DNA from: Christensenellaceae bacterium
GTDB taxonomy: Bacteria; Bacillota; Clostridia; Christensenellales; Borkfalkiaceae
Direction of reading: 5' to 3'
Assembly (NCBI GenBank): GCA_948890655.1
Contig: CAQTYU010000006.1
Location: forward strand, 1 to 64,000
Length of the DNA stretch: 64,000 bases
Part shown: piece by piece, positions 40,679 through 48,856 of the stretch
Layout: every line of letters begins with the position of its first letter
Numbering within the stretch: the stretch's first letter is position 1
Program-made: the position numbers and the translations under genes
The notes under the pieces: model-generated
The model's input: the letters and a program-made list of their open reading frames with translations, nothing else
Database searches by the model: none
Told to the model about the DNA's origin: nothing

Positions 40679-43369
40679 ATGCACAGATATGATAATTGCG
40701 GCTTGATACAGGACGGCAAGGTAATTACTTTCAGGGCGCCCAACGGCTTTGACGGAAATATAACCATTCCCGACGACGTTACCGAAATAGGCAACCGCGC
40801 CTATGAAGTGGCGTTTTGCAACATAAAAAGGGTTGATATTTCGCCTACCGTAAAAAAAATCGGTGAAAGGGCGTTTGCCTGTTGCGAAAAATTAGAGGAA
40901 ATAGATATTCCCGCGGGTGTAGAAGTTATAGGCAAGGAGGCATTCTCGGATTGCCACAGCCTTAAAAAAATTCATATTTCCGAAACGGTAACGTCGATAG
41001 GCAAGGGCGCGTTCGACGACTGCGGCGATATAGAAGAAATTACCGTAGCGGAAAACAATCCCGTATACCGCAGCAGGGGTAACTGCCTGATAGATATTAA
41101 GAAAAAAACCTTGATACGCGGCTGTAAAAACAGCGTTATTCCCGAAGACGGCAGCGTTACGGTTATAGCGGATTGTGCCTTTTCCAACAACACCGCGCAC
41201 CCGAGAAACAGAGTTCACAGCAAGGGCAGCTCTGAAATAGTTATTCCCGACGGAATAACTAAAATAGGCAAACGCGCATTCGACTTCAATTTCGGGCTTG
41301 AAACCGTTATTATGGCCGACAGCGTTAAAACCATTGAAAAAGACGCGTTTGCTAATTGCTATAATCTAAAAAGCGTACAATTCGGAAACGGCGTCGAAAC
41401 GATAGGGGATAACGCTTTCGGTTATTCGCGCTCTTTAAAGGTCGGGCTGAAGCTTCCCGACAGCGTTAAAAAAATAGGCGCATATGCATTTTTCGACAGC
41501 GGCGTGCAGAGCGTTATCTTTGGTAAAAACGTTAAATCGATAGGAAAAAACGCTTTCAGCGACTGTAAAAATTTAACCGAACTGACTTTTTCAGACGGCG
41601 GCACCGAGGAAATTTGCGACTGGGCGTTCCACTACTGTAAGGCGCTTGAAACAATAAACTTTTCAAACAGCCTTAAAATAATAGGCAGAAGCGCTTTTTA
41701 CCGTTGCGACAAACTCGAAAATTTAACTTTTAAAAACGGTTTGGAATCGATAGGCGAGTCCGCTTTTGAGTGTTGCAGTCTGCTGAGAAGCATCGACGTG
41801 CCCGACAGCGTTAATTACATAGGCGCCGAGGCGTTTGCGTATTGCGAAAAGCTTATATCGGTTAAAATACCCGCAAGCGTGGATTTTATGGGCAGCAACG
41901 TGTTTAAGGAATGTCCTGCAAAGGTTACGGCTCCCAAAAAAGTGGGCGCCGTAGGCTTTGAAATTGCGAGCAACGAGCTTATCAAATACAAGGGCACTTC
42001 CGTTCACGCTGTAATTCCTGACGGGGTTACTAAAATTGCCGCCAAGGCGTTTTTAAGAAAGAAGAATCTTGAAAGCATTACCATTCCCGCAAGCGTCACT
42101 TCGATTGCAAACAAGGCAATCGAAGGCTGTGCAAATCTTAAAACCGTTATCGTAGACGGTGCAAACGCGGCGTACAAAAGCATCGGCAACTGTCTTATAG
42201 ACGTCAAGAAAAAGTCGGTTCTTTACGGTTTTACGGACAGTGTGATACCTGACGACGGAAGTGTAAACGCCATTGCGGCGAATGCGTTTGCAGGGGTGGA
42301 ATTGACCGAAGCGAGTATTCCCGAGGGGATTAAAACGATAGGCGCGAACGCCTTTAAAGGCTGTACGAATTTAAAGAGCCTTACCCTGCCTAATACTGTA
42401 AAATCTATCGGACCGAGCGCGTTTAAATACTGCAAGGGGCTTGAAAGCGTTACCGTACCCAAAAACGTCACGTCGCTGGGAACAGAGGCGTTTGCCGGGT
42501 GTACGGCGCTCAGGGAAATAAACTTTAACCCCGAGTGCGACACATTGTCCGTCAACAGCGCGTTCGACGGCGCCGGCAAAAATTCGGAAGGCGTTATAAT
42601 CAGGATAGGAGCAGCCGTAAAGTGTATTCCCCACTCTTTTTTGATGCCTCAGGATAAAGAAGAAACGCCGAACGTCGTACTTGTCGATTTTTCCGGAAAC
42701 AACGCTTGCGAATATATAGGCAGCAGCGCATTCTGGGGGTGCCATGCGTTAAAGCGCGTAAATCTGCCGGAATGTTTAAAAGAAATAAAAAGAGACGCAT
42801 TCCACGAATGTAATATGCTGGAGCATATAAATTTTCCCGAAGCTTTGACGGCAATAGGCGCCTATGCGTTTGAAAAATGCACAAGCCTGAAAGAGATTTA
42901 TATTCCTGCGGGCGTGACGAAACTCGTTTCGGTTTTCAAGGGCTGCGGCGGGGTGGAAAGCATAAAGGTAGCTGAGGGCAATCCCGTATTCCACTGCGTA
43001 GACAACTGCCTCATCGAAACTCAAACAAAAATACTGCTGCGCGGGTGTAGCAACAGCGTTATTCCTGCGGACGGCAGCGTGACCCGACTTGACAATTATT
43101 CATTTGACAAGTGCGGTAAGCTTGAAAGCATAGTTATTCCCGACGGCGTGGTCGAAATTTATAATAACGCATTCAAAAAATGCGAAAATTTGAAAAGCGT
43201 GACTATTGCAAAAACGGTTACTTACGTTTGTAACCCGTATTTTGAAGATTGCAACGAGCTGATTAAGATAACCGCTGCGAAGGAGCTTTTGGAAAAATAC
43301 GATTATTTCGGGTTTAAAGATAAGGAATTCGGACTTAAAAACAGGCGCGTGGAATTTGCGTTTATATAA
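40679..43369 (+). CDS. BspA-type leucine-rich repeat protein without signal peptide
   Basis: 896-aa protein made almost wholly of LRR_5 (BspA/TpLRR) repeats of ~23 residues: IGxxAFxxCxxLxxIxIPxxV recurs about 30 times, from VKKIGERAFACCEKLEEIDI to VEIYNNAFKKCENLKSVTI. Three longer inserts, each with a NPVYRSRGNCLIDIKKKTLIxGC-like loop and SVIPxDGSV (near residues ~125, ~500 and ~780), break the array regularly and look like a duplicated super-module. The N-terminus MHRYDNCGLIQDGKVITF has no signal peptide and no cell-wall anchor follows the array, unlike most secreted BspA proteins. A cytosolic or non-classically exported binding protein is inferred. Confidence 0.82.
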   Translation: MHRYDNCGLIQDGKVITFRAPNGFDGNITIPDDVTEIGNRAYEVAFCNIKRVDISPTVKKIGERAFACCEKLEEIDIPAGVEVIGKEAFSDCHSLKKIHISETVTSIGKGAFDDCGDIEEITVAENNPVYRSRGNCLIDIKKKTLIRGCKNSVIPEDGSVTVIADCAFSNNTAHPRNRVHSKGSSEIVIPDGITKIGKRAFDFNFGLETVIMADSVKTIEKDAFANCYNLKSVQFGNGVETIGDNAFGYSRSLKVGLKLPDSVKKIGAYAFFDSGVQSVIFGKNVKSIGKNAFSDCKNLTELTFSDGGTEEICDWAFHYCKALETINFSNSLKIIGRSAFYRCDKLENLTFKNGLESIGESAFECCSLLRSIDVPDSVNYIGAEAFAYCEKLISVKIPASVDFMGSNVFKECPAKVTAPKKVGAVGFEIASNELIKYKGTSVHAVIPDGVTKIAAKAFLRKKNLESITIPASVTSIANKAIEGCANLKTVIVDGANAAYKSIGNCLIDVKKKSVLYGFTDSVIPDDGSVNAIAANAFAGVELTEASIPEGIKTIGANAFKGCTNLKSLTLPNTVKSIGPSAFKYCKGLESVTVPKNVTSLGTEAFAGCTALREINFNPECDTLSVNSAFDGAGKNSEGVIIRIGAAVKCIPHSFLMPQDKEETPNVVLVDFSGNNACEYIGSSAFWGCHALKRVNLPECLKEIKRDAFHECNMLEHINFPEALTAIGAYAFEKCTSLKEIYIPAGVTKLVSVFKGCGGVESIKVAEGNPVFHCVDNCLIETQTKILLRGCSNSVIPADGSVTRLDNYSFDKCGKLESIVIPDGVVEIYNNAFKKCENLKSVTIAKTVTYVCNPYFEDCNELIKITAAKELLEKYDYFGFKDKEFGLKNRRVEFAFI

Positions 43370-43377
43370 TTAATAAA

Positions 43378-43410
43378 CGGGCGGGAAGCTTATGCTTCCC
43401 GCCCGCTTGC
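43378..43410 (+). terminator. Terminator after the LRR gene
   Basis: Perfect 12-bp stem CGGGCGGGAAGC / GCTTCCCGCCCG, TTAT loop; poor T-tract. Confidence 0.65.
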
Positions 43411-43594
43411 AAGGTTGGCGGGTTGTCGTTTCTGTTTTTCGAAAACCACAAGCAGTGTATAAGCCACGTAACACATCATTGTGTAGGCGACTTTATCAAT
43501 TGCATTGCGTAAAACAGCTCAGATATTTTCCTTGACTGCGCAAAAGCCGAAAACAGGCAAGCGCTCATTGATACATTTGTAAACAAGTCTTAAA
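43411..43594. other. Host-prophage boundary region
   Basis: About 180 bp without a gene between the LRR gene terminator and the serine recombinase. By position, the left attachment site should lie here, next to the integrase gene, but with only one prophage end in the window no core repeat can be identified. Confidence 0.4.
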
Positions 43595-45250
43595 CTACGG
43601 CAATAAAAAAGGAAAAGTCTGTTGCATCGCAACAGACTTTTCTACGGGTTCGTCGAACGAGTGGTGGAGCGTGGCTTTTGAAATACGAACACTGCCCCCG
43701 CCCGTTGAGGTGGGGGTATTTTCGTTTTCCTCGAAATTTTCCGCCAGCTCGACGTCCTCGGAGGCTTGCGGATACCCGACAACCTCGCCACCGTCTATAT
43801 TAAAGTAAATTATGAATTTATCGTCATACAAGTAAAAGCTATTTATCAGAGCGTCCACAACACGCTTTTGGAAATCCTTATCGGCGGGATTGCCGCGCTC
43901 AAAGGTTTTGAGCCACGCTATAAATTGAGCCTTTGACACCGGAATTTTTGACGCAGCCACGAGCCCGTCCCGGTCGTTGAGGAGCTCGTTTTTTTGTGCC
44001 TCCAAATCCTCCACGCGCTGGTTGAGCTTTGCGCGTACCATTTTGCTGTCGGCGTCTATAAAGGCGTTGACGGCTTTTTCTATTTCCTCCTCGAGTGCTG
44101 CGACGCGGCGCTCAATAGCTTTTACGTTTTCCTCGTTGAATTCGTTTTGATAAAGCGCCATAACGCGGTCGGCTATAAAATCCATACGTTTAGGCTCGAG
44201 CACATACTCAAGGGTAAGCTCGACGACGAGCTGCTCGAGAAAGTCTTTTCTTTCGCTGCGCTTATTGCAAGTATGGTATTTATACTTTTTGCCGCAAGCA
44301 TAATAGTAGTAGGTGGCAGCGCGTCCCGTGCCACTCACTCCGACCATACGAGCCCCACAATGCCCGCAGTACGCTTTCCCTTGCAAAATGTAGTCCTCTT
44401 TCGCTTTGAGGGCTGCCGGGGCTAATTTGCGCCTTGCAAGCCGTTTCTGCACGATTTCAAAGGTAGCTTTGTCTATGAGTGGGGGATATATATTTGTGTA
44501 CACCGTGCCGTCGTGCTCAACCTCGCCTATATACTTGCGGCTGGTGAGGTTGTTTTGAAAACTTGTAAGTGATAGGGGTTTATTTTTACTATTTTTATAA
44601 CCGCGTCGCGTAAGCTCCGCCATTATATCCTTTTTTGAGGTGCCTTTCGCGTACGCCTCGAACACATACCGGACAAGCGGCGCCGTATCCTCGTCAATCA
44701 CCACGATTTTGCGCGGCTTGCGGTCGCCGGCACTGCGCGGGTCGTCTATGACTTTATAACCGAGCAGGGGGCGCCCGCCGGTAAAATTGCCCTTTGCGTA
44801 ACTTTCACGCAGCCCGCGGGTAACTTTCTGCGAGAGCTCCTCGCTGTAGTATTCCGCCATACCGATATAAAAGTTTTCGAGGAGGATACCGTCAAGATTT
44901 TTCGAGCCGTCCACGTTGCGAGCGGTGCGCTGCGTGGCGGATATTACCGTCTTGCCGTTTTTCTGCAAGTGGTATTTGTTTATCGCTATTTCGATACTGT
45001 TACGTCCGAAACGGTCGATTGCATACACGAGCACAATATCCCACTTTGCGGCGGCGCTGTCTTTGAGCAACTGCTGGAACGCCGGGCGAATATCATTTCG
45101 CCCAGTGAGGTGCTCGTCCTCGTATGTACGGACTATTTGCAAATCGTTTGCGGCTGCAAACTTGCGGCACTCGGTAAGCTGCCCCTCGATAGACTGGTAC
45201 GTCTGCGTGCTGCCGGGGCTATACCGCGCATATACGACGGCTTGCCTCAT
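43595..45250 (-). CDS. Large serine recombinase (prophage integrase)
   Basis: 551-aa site-specific recombinase. The N-terminal resolvase domain (1-~150) has VVYARYSPGSTQ with catalytic S11 and VYAIDRFGRNSIE; the recombinase domain follows (GRPLLGYKVI…), then a zinc ribbon (YCGHCGARMVG … YYACGKKYKYHTCNK) and a long coiled coil (~390-450) that controls directionality in this family. The C-terminal tail is acidic. It would integrate and, with a partner, excise the prophage. It is last of a leftward operon with the repressor; its start overlaps the preceding stop by 4 nt. Its last codons overlap a terminator hairpin. Confidence 0.93.
   Translation of the reverse strand: MRQAVVYARYSPGSTQTYQSIEGQLTECRKFAAANDLQIVRTYEDEHLTGRNDIRPAFQQLLKDSAAAKWDIVLVYAIDRFGRNSIEIAINKYHLQKNGKTVISATQRTARNVDGSKNLDGILLENFYIGMAEYYSEELSQKVTRGLRESYAKGNFTGGRPLLGYKVIDDPRSAGDRKPRKIVVIDEDTAPLVRYVFEAYAKGTSKKDIMAELTRRGYKNSKNKPLSLTSFQNNLTSRKYIGEVEHDGTVYTNIYPPLIDKATFEIVQKRLARRKLAPAALKAKEDYILQGKAYCGHCGARMVGVSGTGRAATYYYYACGKKYKYHTCNKRSERKDFLEQLVVELTLEYVLEPKRMDFIADRVMALYQNEFNEENVKAIERRVAALEEEIEKAVNAFIDADSKMVRAKLNQRVEDLEAQKNELLNDRDGLVAASKIPVSKAQFIAWLKTFERGNPADKDFQKRVVDALINSFYLYDDKFIIYFNIDGGEVVGYPQASEDVELAENFEENENTPTSTGGGSVRISKATLHHSFDEPVEKSVAMQQTFPFLLP
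43605..43642 (-). terminator. Terminator embedded in the end of the recombinase gene
   Basis: Perfect 14-bp stem GAAAAGTCTGTTGC / GCAACAGACTTTTC with loop ATC. Read leftward, it is followed by CTTTTTTATTG. The stem encodes the last residues (VAMQQTFPF), so the hairpin lies before the stop codon at 43595. Confidence 0.8.
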
Positions 45251-45819
45251 TTTGACCCCCTCGGCTTATAAGTATAGCCTTTTGCGTGTTTCGCTTGTGC
45301 TTTCATAAGCTCATTATCAACGACGCGACGAAAAGAGGGGTATTTCATATATTCCCGCGACATAGCAGCGTCTTGCCAATATTCGACAGCCTTTGCGGTT
45401 GAAATCTTGAGATAAAGGCGTCCGAGTTTTGTGTTTGGTATCGGGTCGCAAATCTTTGCTTGAGGGCTCTTTTTATATTCCTGCTCTTGTAAAATATAAA
45501 AACGTTCCGCGCTTTCAAAATCCAGCTCCGCCTCGTATAATTCGGCGAGCGTACCGTAAACACTCCACAGGTCGAAATCGTCATTTTTCAATGGAGCCGA
45601 TAGGTATTTTTCAAATTGCAAAATCGCCTCTTTTCGATATTGAGCGCCGAGGTACGTATAGGCAAAAGCACAAGCCAGCCAAGCGAGTGGGTCGTCAGTA
45701 TCGCGTCCGCGCTCAATCACTTGCATAGCGACGGCTGCACGGTTAGGGTTGTCAACCTCAAAATTTTTATGTAGTAGCGCGCAAAGTGCGTTGCCGTCCA
45801 TTTTCTTAAATACACCCAT
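45247..45819 (-). CDS. Prophage TPR-like protein of unknown function
   Basis: 190-aa soluble helical protein between the repressor and the integrase in the lysogeny operon. Repeated helix pairs (DPLAWLACAFAYTYLGAQYRKEA, LWSVYGTLAELYEAELDFESAERFY, NTKLGRLYLKISTAKAVEYWQDA) have TPR-like spacing and residues. No enzyme motif is seen. The gene directly abuts the repressor stop and overlaps the recombinase start (ATGA). A regulatory or protein-binding role in lysogeny is inferred from position only. Confidence 0.65.
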   Translation of the reverse strand: MGVFKKMDGNALCALLHKNFEVDNPNRAAVAMQVIERGRDTDDPLAWLACAFAYTYLGAQYRKEAILQFEKYLSAPLKNDDFDLWSVYGTLAELYEAELDFESAERFYILQEQEYKKSPQAKICDPIPNTKLGRLYLKISTAKAVEYWQDAAMSREYMKYPSFRRVVDNELMKAQAKHAKGYTYKPRGSK

Positions 45820-46212
45820 TTACGCCTTGCCCTCCTTAAGCTCGTAAGCATAAGAGAGCAGGGCGTTTTTTTGCCGTGTACTCAATTCGCCGAAAATCTG
45901 CAAGAGCTCCGTTTCAAACTCCGAAAGCTCAAGCGTGGCGGTGCCGTTTATCGTTACCACGTTGTGGCTGTTTTCATTGCCGAAAATTCCTTGTGCGACG
46001 ACGGAGTGCTGCGGCTCGCGTCCGCTTACGAGATAGTCAACCGATACGCCGAAAAAGTCCGCTATACCCTCCAGTAGGTCGGAGGCTGGGCTTGTGCGCT
46101 TTGCTTTCCAGTCCGATATTGTGGCAGGGCGAACACCTATTCGCTTTGCGAGGTCGCCTTGTTTTTTGTTTTGCTGCTCCAAGAGTGTAAAAACACGCTC
46201 CGAAATTGTCAT
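45820..46212 (-). CDS. Prophage CI-like repressor (XRE family)
   Basis: 130-aa lysogeny repressor candidate. The N-terminal HTH is TISERVFTLLEQQNKKQGDLAKRIGVRPATISDWKAKRT, followed by FFGVSVDYLVSG. A short C-terminal part (TATLELSEFETELLQIFGEL…) probably dimerises; there is no LexA-type protease domain, so induction would not be by classic self-cleavage. The start ATG 46212 lies in the GGAGGACATACCAAAATG block. The longer upstream frame is translated leader. It is first of the leftward operon and faces the early promoter, with AAAACCGTAA repeats between. Confidence 0.85.
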   Translation of the reverse strand: MTISERVFTLLEQQNKKQGDLAKRIGVRPATISDWKAKRTSPASDLLEGIADFFGVSVDYLVSGREPQHSVVAQGIFGNENSHNVVTINGTATLELSEFETELLQIFGELSTRQKNALLSYAYELKEGKA

Positions 46213-46227
46213 TTTGGTATGTCCTCC
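46210..46227 (-). repeat. Start-site block GGAGGACATACCAAAATG (copy 1, repressor)
   Basis: Exact copy of the 18-nt ribosome-binding/start block shared by several genes of this prophage. Other copies: 46456-46473, 48530-48547 and 53462-53479 (exact); 51421-51438 and 47614-47631 (near); 47386-47401 (shortened, with GTG); 48465-48482 (degenerate, no start codon). Confidence 0.85.
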
Positions 46228-46268
46228 GATATTTTTTTGCAAAACCGTAAAAAATCCCGTAAAAACCC

Positions 46269-46297
46269 TTGACAAATTCGCAAAACCGTAATAAAAT
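46269..46297 (+). promoter_or_regulatory. Rightward early promoter of the prophage
   Basis: TTGACA, 17-bp spacer containing an operator repeat, TAAAAT. The predicted transcript starts near 46304 with a ~165-nt leader to ATG 46471 that can form GTTATGG/CCATAAC and CTTGC/GCAAG hairpins, the latter followed by TTTTTT. Confidence 0.75.
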
Positions 46298-46388
46298 ATA
46301 AGCAAGGTTATGGAAAACCGAAACAAATCCATAACGAACTTGCAAACGGCAAGCGGGATTTTTTGCGATAATTGATAGTAGCGTATTT

Positions 46389-46417
46389 ATTATAGCAAAT
46401 TAAATTCCGCTTGTCAA
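46389..46417 (-). promoter_or_regulatory. Leftward repressor promoter
   Basis: Minus strand TTGACA, 17-bp spacer, TATAAT (full consensus). The transcript would start near 46382 and run across the rightward promoter to the repressor start at 46212. Confidence 0.82.
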
Positions 46418-46470
46418 TAAGCAAGACTATTAAAAACCGTAAAGTTTCGGAAATAGGAGGACATACCAAA

Positions 46471-47160
46471 ATGAACAAACAACGCAGACAACAATTTAAC
46501 GAGCTGGCGGAAAAAATCCGCGCGCTTAAGGACGAGGTGGAAACGCTCCGCGACGAGGAGCAGGACTATTACGACAATATGCCCGAAAGTTTCCAAAACG
46601 GCGAGAAAGGCGACAAGACACAAGAGGCAATCGACGCGCTGGACGAGGCGCTCGACAGCCTCGACAGTGCAGCAGACAGCCTCGACACGGGCGGATACAT
46701 CTACGACGACGGCGGCAGAGCGGCTGCCGGTTTCAAAGGCACAACAGGCGACTGCGTTACCCGGGCAATAGCTATTGCAACCGGCAAGCCTTACAAAGAG
46801 GTTTACGACGCGCTCAACGAGCTTGCAAAGCGCGAGAGGACGGGGAAAAGAAAGCGCAAGATTTCCTCCTCGCGCACCGGCGTATATCGCAGCACCTACG
46901 GAAAATATTTGCAGACGCTGGGGTGGGAGTGGGTGCCCACTATGAAAATAGGGCAAGGCTGCCGGGTACATCTGAACGCAGCAGAACTGCCGAGCGGCAC
47001 CATTATGGTAAAAGTTACGCACCACCTCACGACAATGATTGACGGCGTTATACACGACATTTACGACCCGCGCCGCATTGCACCAAACAACGCAACCGAG
47101 GGGGAGCTCTCCGAGCGCTGCGTTTATGGATACTATCACAAAAAGGAGGTGAAAGGCTAA
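46471..47160 (+). CDS. First early prophage gene: coiled coil plus papain-like fold candidate
   Basis: 229-aa protein starting at ATG 46471 in the GGAGGACATACCAAAATG block. Residues ~1-75 are a charged coiled coil (FNELAEKIRALKDEVETLRD). Residues ~85-225 contain GTTGDCVTRAIAIATGKPYKEVYDALNEL and later VKVTHHLTTMIDGVIHDIYDPRR. A Cys followed by an Ala/Ile-rich helix, and a later His and Asp on strands, is the order expected of a papain-like (C39-like) cysteine peptidase fold, and such domains occur in phage proteins of unknown role. Activity is not shown. Being first after the early promoter, it may act on host proteins or on regulation. Confidence 0.6.
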   Translation: MNKQRRQQFNELAEKIRALKDEVETLRDEEQDYYDNMPESFQNGEKGDKTQEAIDALDEALDSLDSAADSLDTGGYIYDDGGRAAAGFKGTTGDCVTRAIAIATGKPYKEVYDALNELAKRERTGKRKRKISSSRTGVYRSTYGKYLQTLGWEWVPTMKIGQGCRVHLNAAELPSGTIMVKVTHHLTTMIDGVIHDIYDPRRIAPNNATEGELSERCVYGYYHKKEVKG

Positions 47161-47375
47161 TGCTACACGAAAGGCTCAAAGAGGCAAGAACAAAGGCGGG
47201 ACTGTCGCAGGAAAAAGTCGCCAAAGAGTGCGGAATTACGCAGCCGGCGTATTTCGATATTGAGCACGGCGACCGTGCGCCCTCGCTGGCAGTGGCAAAG
47301 CGTCTTGCAAACCTTTTCGGCGTGTCGCTTGACTGGCTTGTCGGGACGGACGCGGGCGGAAAAGGCACCGCATAG
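47160..47375 (+). CDS. Prophage XRE/Cro-like regulator
   Basis: 71-aa helix-turn-helix protein (MLHERLKEARTKAGLSQEKVAKECGITQPAYFDIEHGDRAPSL…LFGVSLDWLVG), made of the DNA-binding domain only. The start overlaps the upstream stop by one base. By position, rightward of the switch, it is the Cro candidate opposing the leftward repressor. Confidence 0.82.
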   Translation: MLHERLKEARTKAGLSQEKVAKECGITQPAYFDIEHGDRAPSLAVAKRLANLFGVSLDWLVGTDAGGKGTA

Positions 47376-47398
47376 GAGGCGCAAGGGAGGACATACCG

Positions 47399-47632
47399 GT
47401 GGAAACTTACGTGCAAATCGGCGTCGCGGTGCTGCGCGACACCACAACCGGGGAGCCGCTCAAGCCTACCATACCACTATTTGCGCAAAGCAAGACGGAG
47501 CCCCAAGCGTCGGGTATCACCCGAGGCGAGGAAAAACTTTTAACCGACGTCGCCGGCGTATTCGTGGATATATTCCGCAGATACAGCGACGAAATCAAAA
47601 AAATCAAGTCTATGGAGGACACGCCAAAATGA
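47399..47632 (+). CDS. Small prophage protein of unknown function
   Basis: 77-aa protein from GTG 47399, which sits at the end of a shortened GGAGGACATACC block. The sequence (METYVQIGVAVLRDTTTGEP…LLTDVAGVFVDIFRRYSDEI) matches no family I know. The stop overlaps the next start by 4 nt. Confidence 0.6.
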   Translation: METYVQIGVAVLRDTTTGEPLKPTIPLFAQSKTEPQASGITRGEEKLLTDVAGVFVDIFRRYSDEIKKIKSMEDTPK

Positions 47633-47967
47633 ACGAAAAGAAACTCTACAAGGTAACGATTACCGACGAAAACGGCAAAGTGGTGCACGAGGTGGAAAGC
47701 GATTGCATAATCGCGGCGATTTCCGACCCGTCCAAGGGCTCGAAAGAGCAATCGGCAATCCACGGCGTATATATGACGAATTGCCCGGGCGTTACGATAC
47801 AGCACACTTTCCAAGTGCTGGATACCGTAAAGAGGGAGGCAATCGCCAAAAACCCGGCGCTCGGCATTATGCTGGCAATGGACAGCCTCGAGCGTATCGC
47901 TCAAAAGCACGGCGTAAAGCTCGGCGAGGACGAGGACGACGGCGAGGGCTCACGGGGGGGTATTTGA
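47629..47967 (+). CDS. Small prophage protein of unknown function
   Basis: 112-aa protein starting at ATG 47629 after GGAGGACACGCCAAAATG. The N-terminal half is beta-rich (KLYKVTITDENGKVVHEVESD), then SIHG-like turns and a helical, acidic C-terminus (KLGEDEDDGEG). No family recognised. The start is chosen over much longer upstream frames because of the block and the 4-nt overlap with the preceding gene. Confidence 0.6.
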   Translation: MNEKKLYKVTITDENGKVVHEVESDCIIAAISDPSKGSKEQSAIHGVYMTNCPGVTIQHTFQVLDTVKREAIAKNPALGIMLAMDSLERIAQKHGVKLGEDEDDGEGSRGGI

Positions 47968-48000
47968 CCTTTTTAACGAAATAATGAAACGGAGGTAAAT

Positions 48001-48507
48001 ATGCGACTGAAAGAGTTACGCGGCGACCTTAAGCAAAAGGAGGTCGTGCAGCACATCAAAAAAACCGATAAGCGGGTGGATAGCGGGCTTTATTCCAAGT
48101 ATGAAAACGGCGTCGCGCTGCCCACTCCGGAGCAACTGAAAGCTATTTGCGAGCTGCTGGGCGTTGAGCCGCTGGACATTTACAGCGAGGTGGAAATCAA
48201 CCTCAAAGGCACCAAGGCGACCGTACATAAAGCTGCCGCCAAGGATAGCGAGGAGCCGGACACGTACAACCTTTGCGTGAGGCTCGAGCGCGGCGCTGCA
48301 AGGTGGTTTCGCAAAGATATACTCGCGGCGTGCGGGTATCGCAACCTTACCCACTGGGTAAACGTCGGACTGCTGCGGCTCAAAAAAGAGTACGAGAAAG
48401 TTACGGCAAAGGCAAAGAAAAAAAAGCCGCCCGAATTGAGCGACAAAACGGACGGCACGATAATTGAGGACATACCAAAATCAACAACTAACGCTATAAG
48501 ACTATAG
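48001..48507 (+). CDS. Prophage HTH regulator with C-terminal extension
   Basis: 168-aa protein. Residues 1-~65 form an XRE-like domain (LKELRGDLKQKEVVQHIKKTDKRVDSGLYSKYENG…LLGVEPLDIYSE). Residues ~95-150 form a separate conserved-looking block (YNLCVRLERGAARWFRKDILAACGYRNLTHWV) and the end is Lys-rich. The last codons read through a degenerate copy of the GGAGGACATACCAAAA block (48465-48482), suggesting that the block was once a start site there or spread by duplication. A regulatory role is inferred. Confidence 0.7.
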   Translation: MRLKELRGDLKQKEVVQHIKKTDKRVDSGLYSKYENGVALPTPEQLKAICELLGVEPLDIYSEVEINLKGTKATVHKAAAKDSEEPDTYNLCVRLERGAARWFRKDILAACGYRNLTHWVNVGLLRLKKEYEKVTAKAKKKKPPELSDKTDGTIIEDIPKSTTNAIRL

Positions 48508-48544
48508 CACAAAAATTTCAATTTGTCAAGGAGGACATACCAAA

Positions 48545-48856
48545 ATGAAAACGATTTACAAGTGCGAAATTTGCGGCAAGGAGTTTCCCGACTGGGAGGA
48601 GTGCAGCAAGCACGAAAAGACTTGCAAGGAAATTCACGCAACCGGCTTGCGCCTTGCGTCGGAGCTTAACGACGCGGTGAAAGCCGCAAACGAACGCGGA
48701 GGCTGCGAGGTCGGTATCTGCGTCGGAGCGGACGAAACGATTTACCGCTTTATCGGCGCCGAATACAGCGCAAAAGAGCGCCTCGTCGTGCTCGACATAG
48801 ACACGGACGACAACCTCGGCAGAAAGATAGGAGGAGCAAGCAATGGCAACGACTAA
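48545..48856 (+). CDS. Prophage zinc-finger-like small protein
   Basis: 103-aa protein after an exact GGAGGACATACCAAAATG block. The N-terminus YKCEICGKEFPDWEECSKHEKTC is a C2H2/C2HC-type zinc finger pattern (C-x2-C-x12-H-x3-C). The rest (~30-100) is alpha/beta with no known family. The end overlaps the ERF gene by 14 nt, coupling it to recombination functions. Confidence 0.7.
   Translation: MKTIYKCEICGKEFPDWEECSKHEKTCKEIHATGLRLASELNDAVKAANERGGCEVGICVGADETIYRFIGAEYSAKERLVVLDIDTDDNLGRKIGGASNGND

Larger units (their letters stand above)
46241..46442. promoter_or_regulatory. Lysogeny switch operators (AAAACCGTAA repeats)
   Basis: The decamer AAAACCGTAA occurs at 46241-46250, 46282-46291 and 46433-46442, with a variant AAAACCGAAA at 46314-46323. 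The first two are part of a longer exact repeat, GCAAAACCGTAA. Copy 2 fills the spacer of the rightward promoter, copy 1 is just upstream of it, and copy 3 is behind the leftward promoter. Likely repressor sites. Confidence 0.6.
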
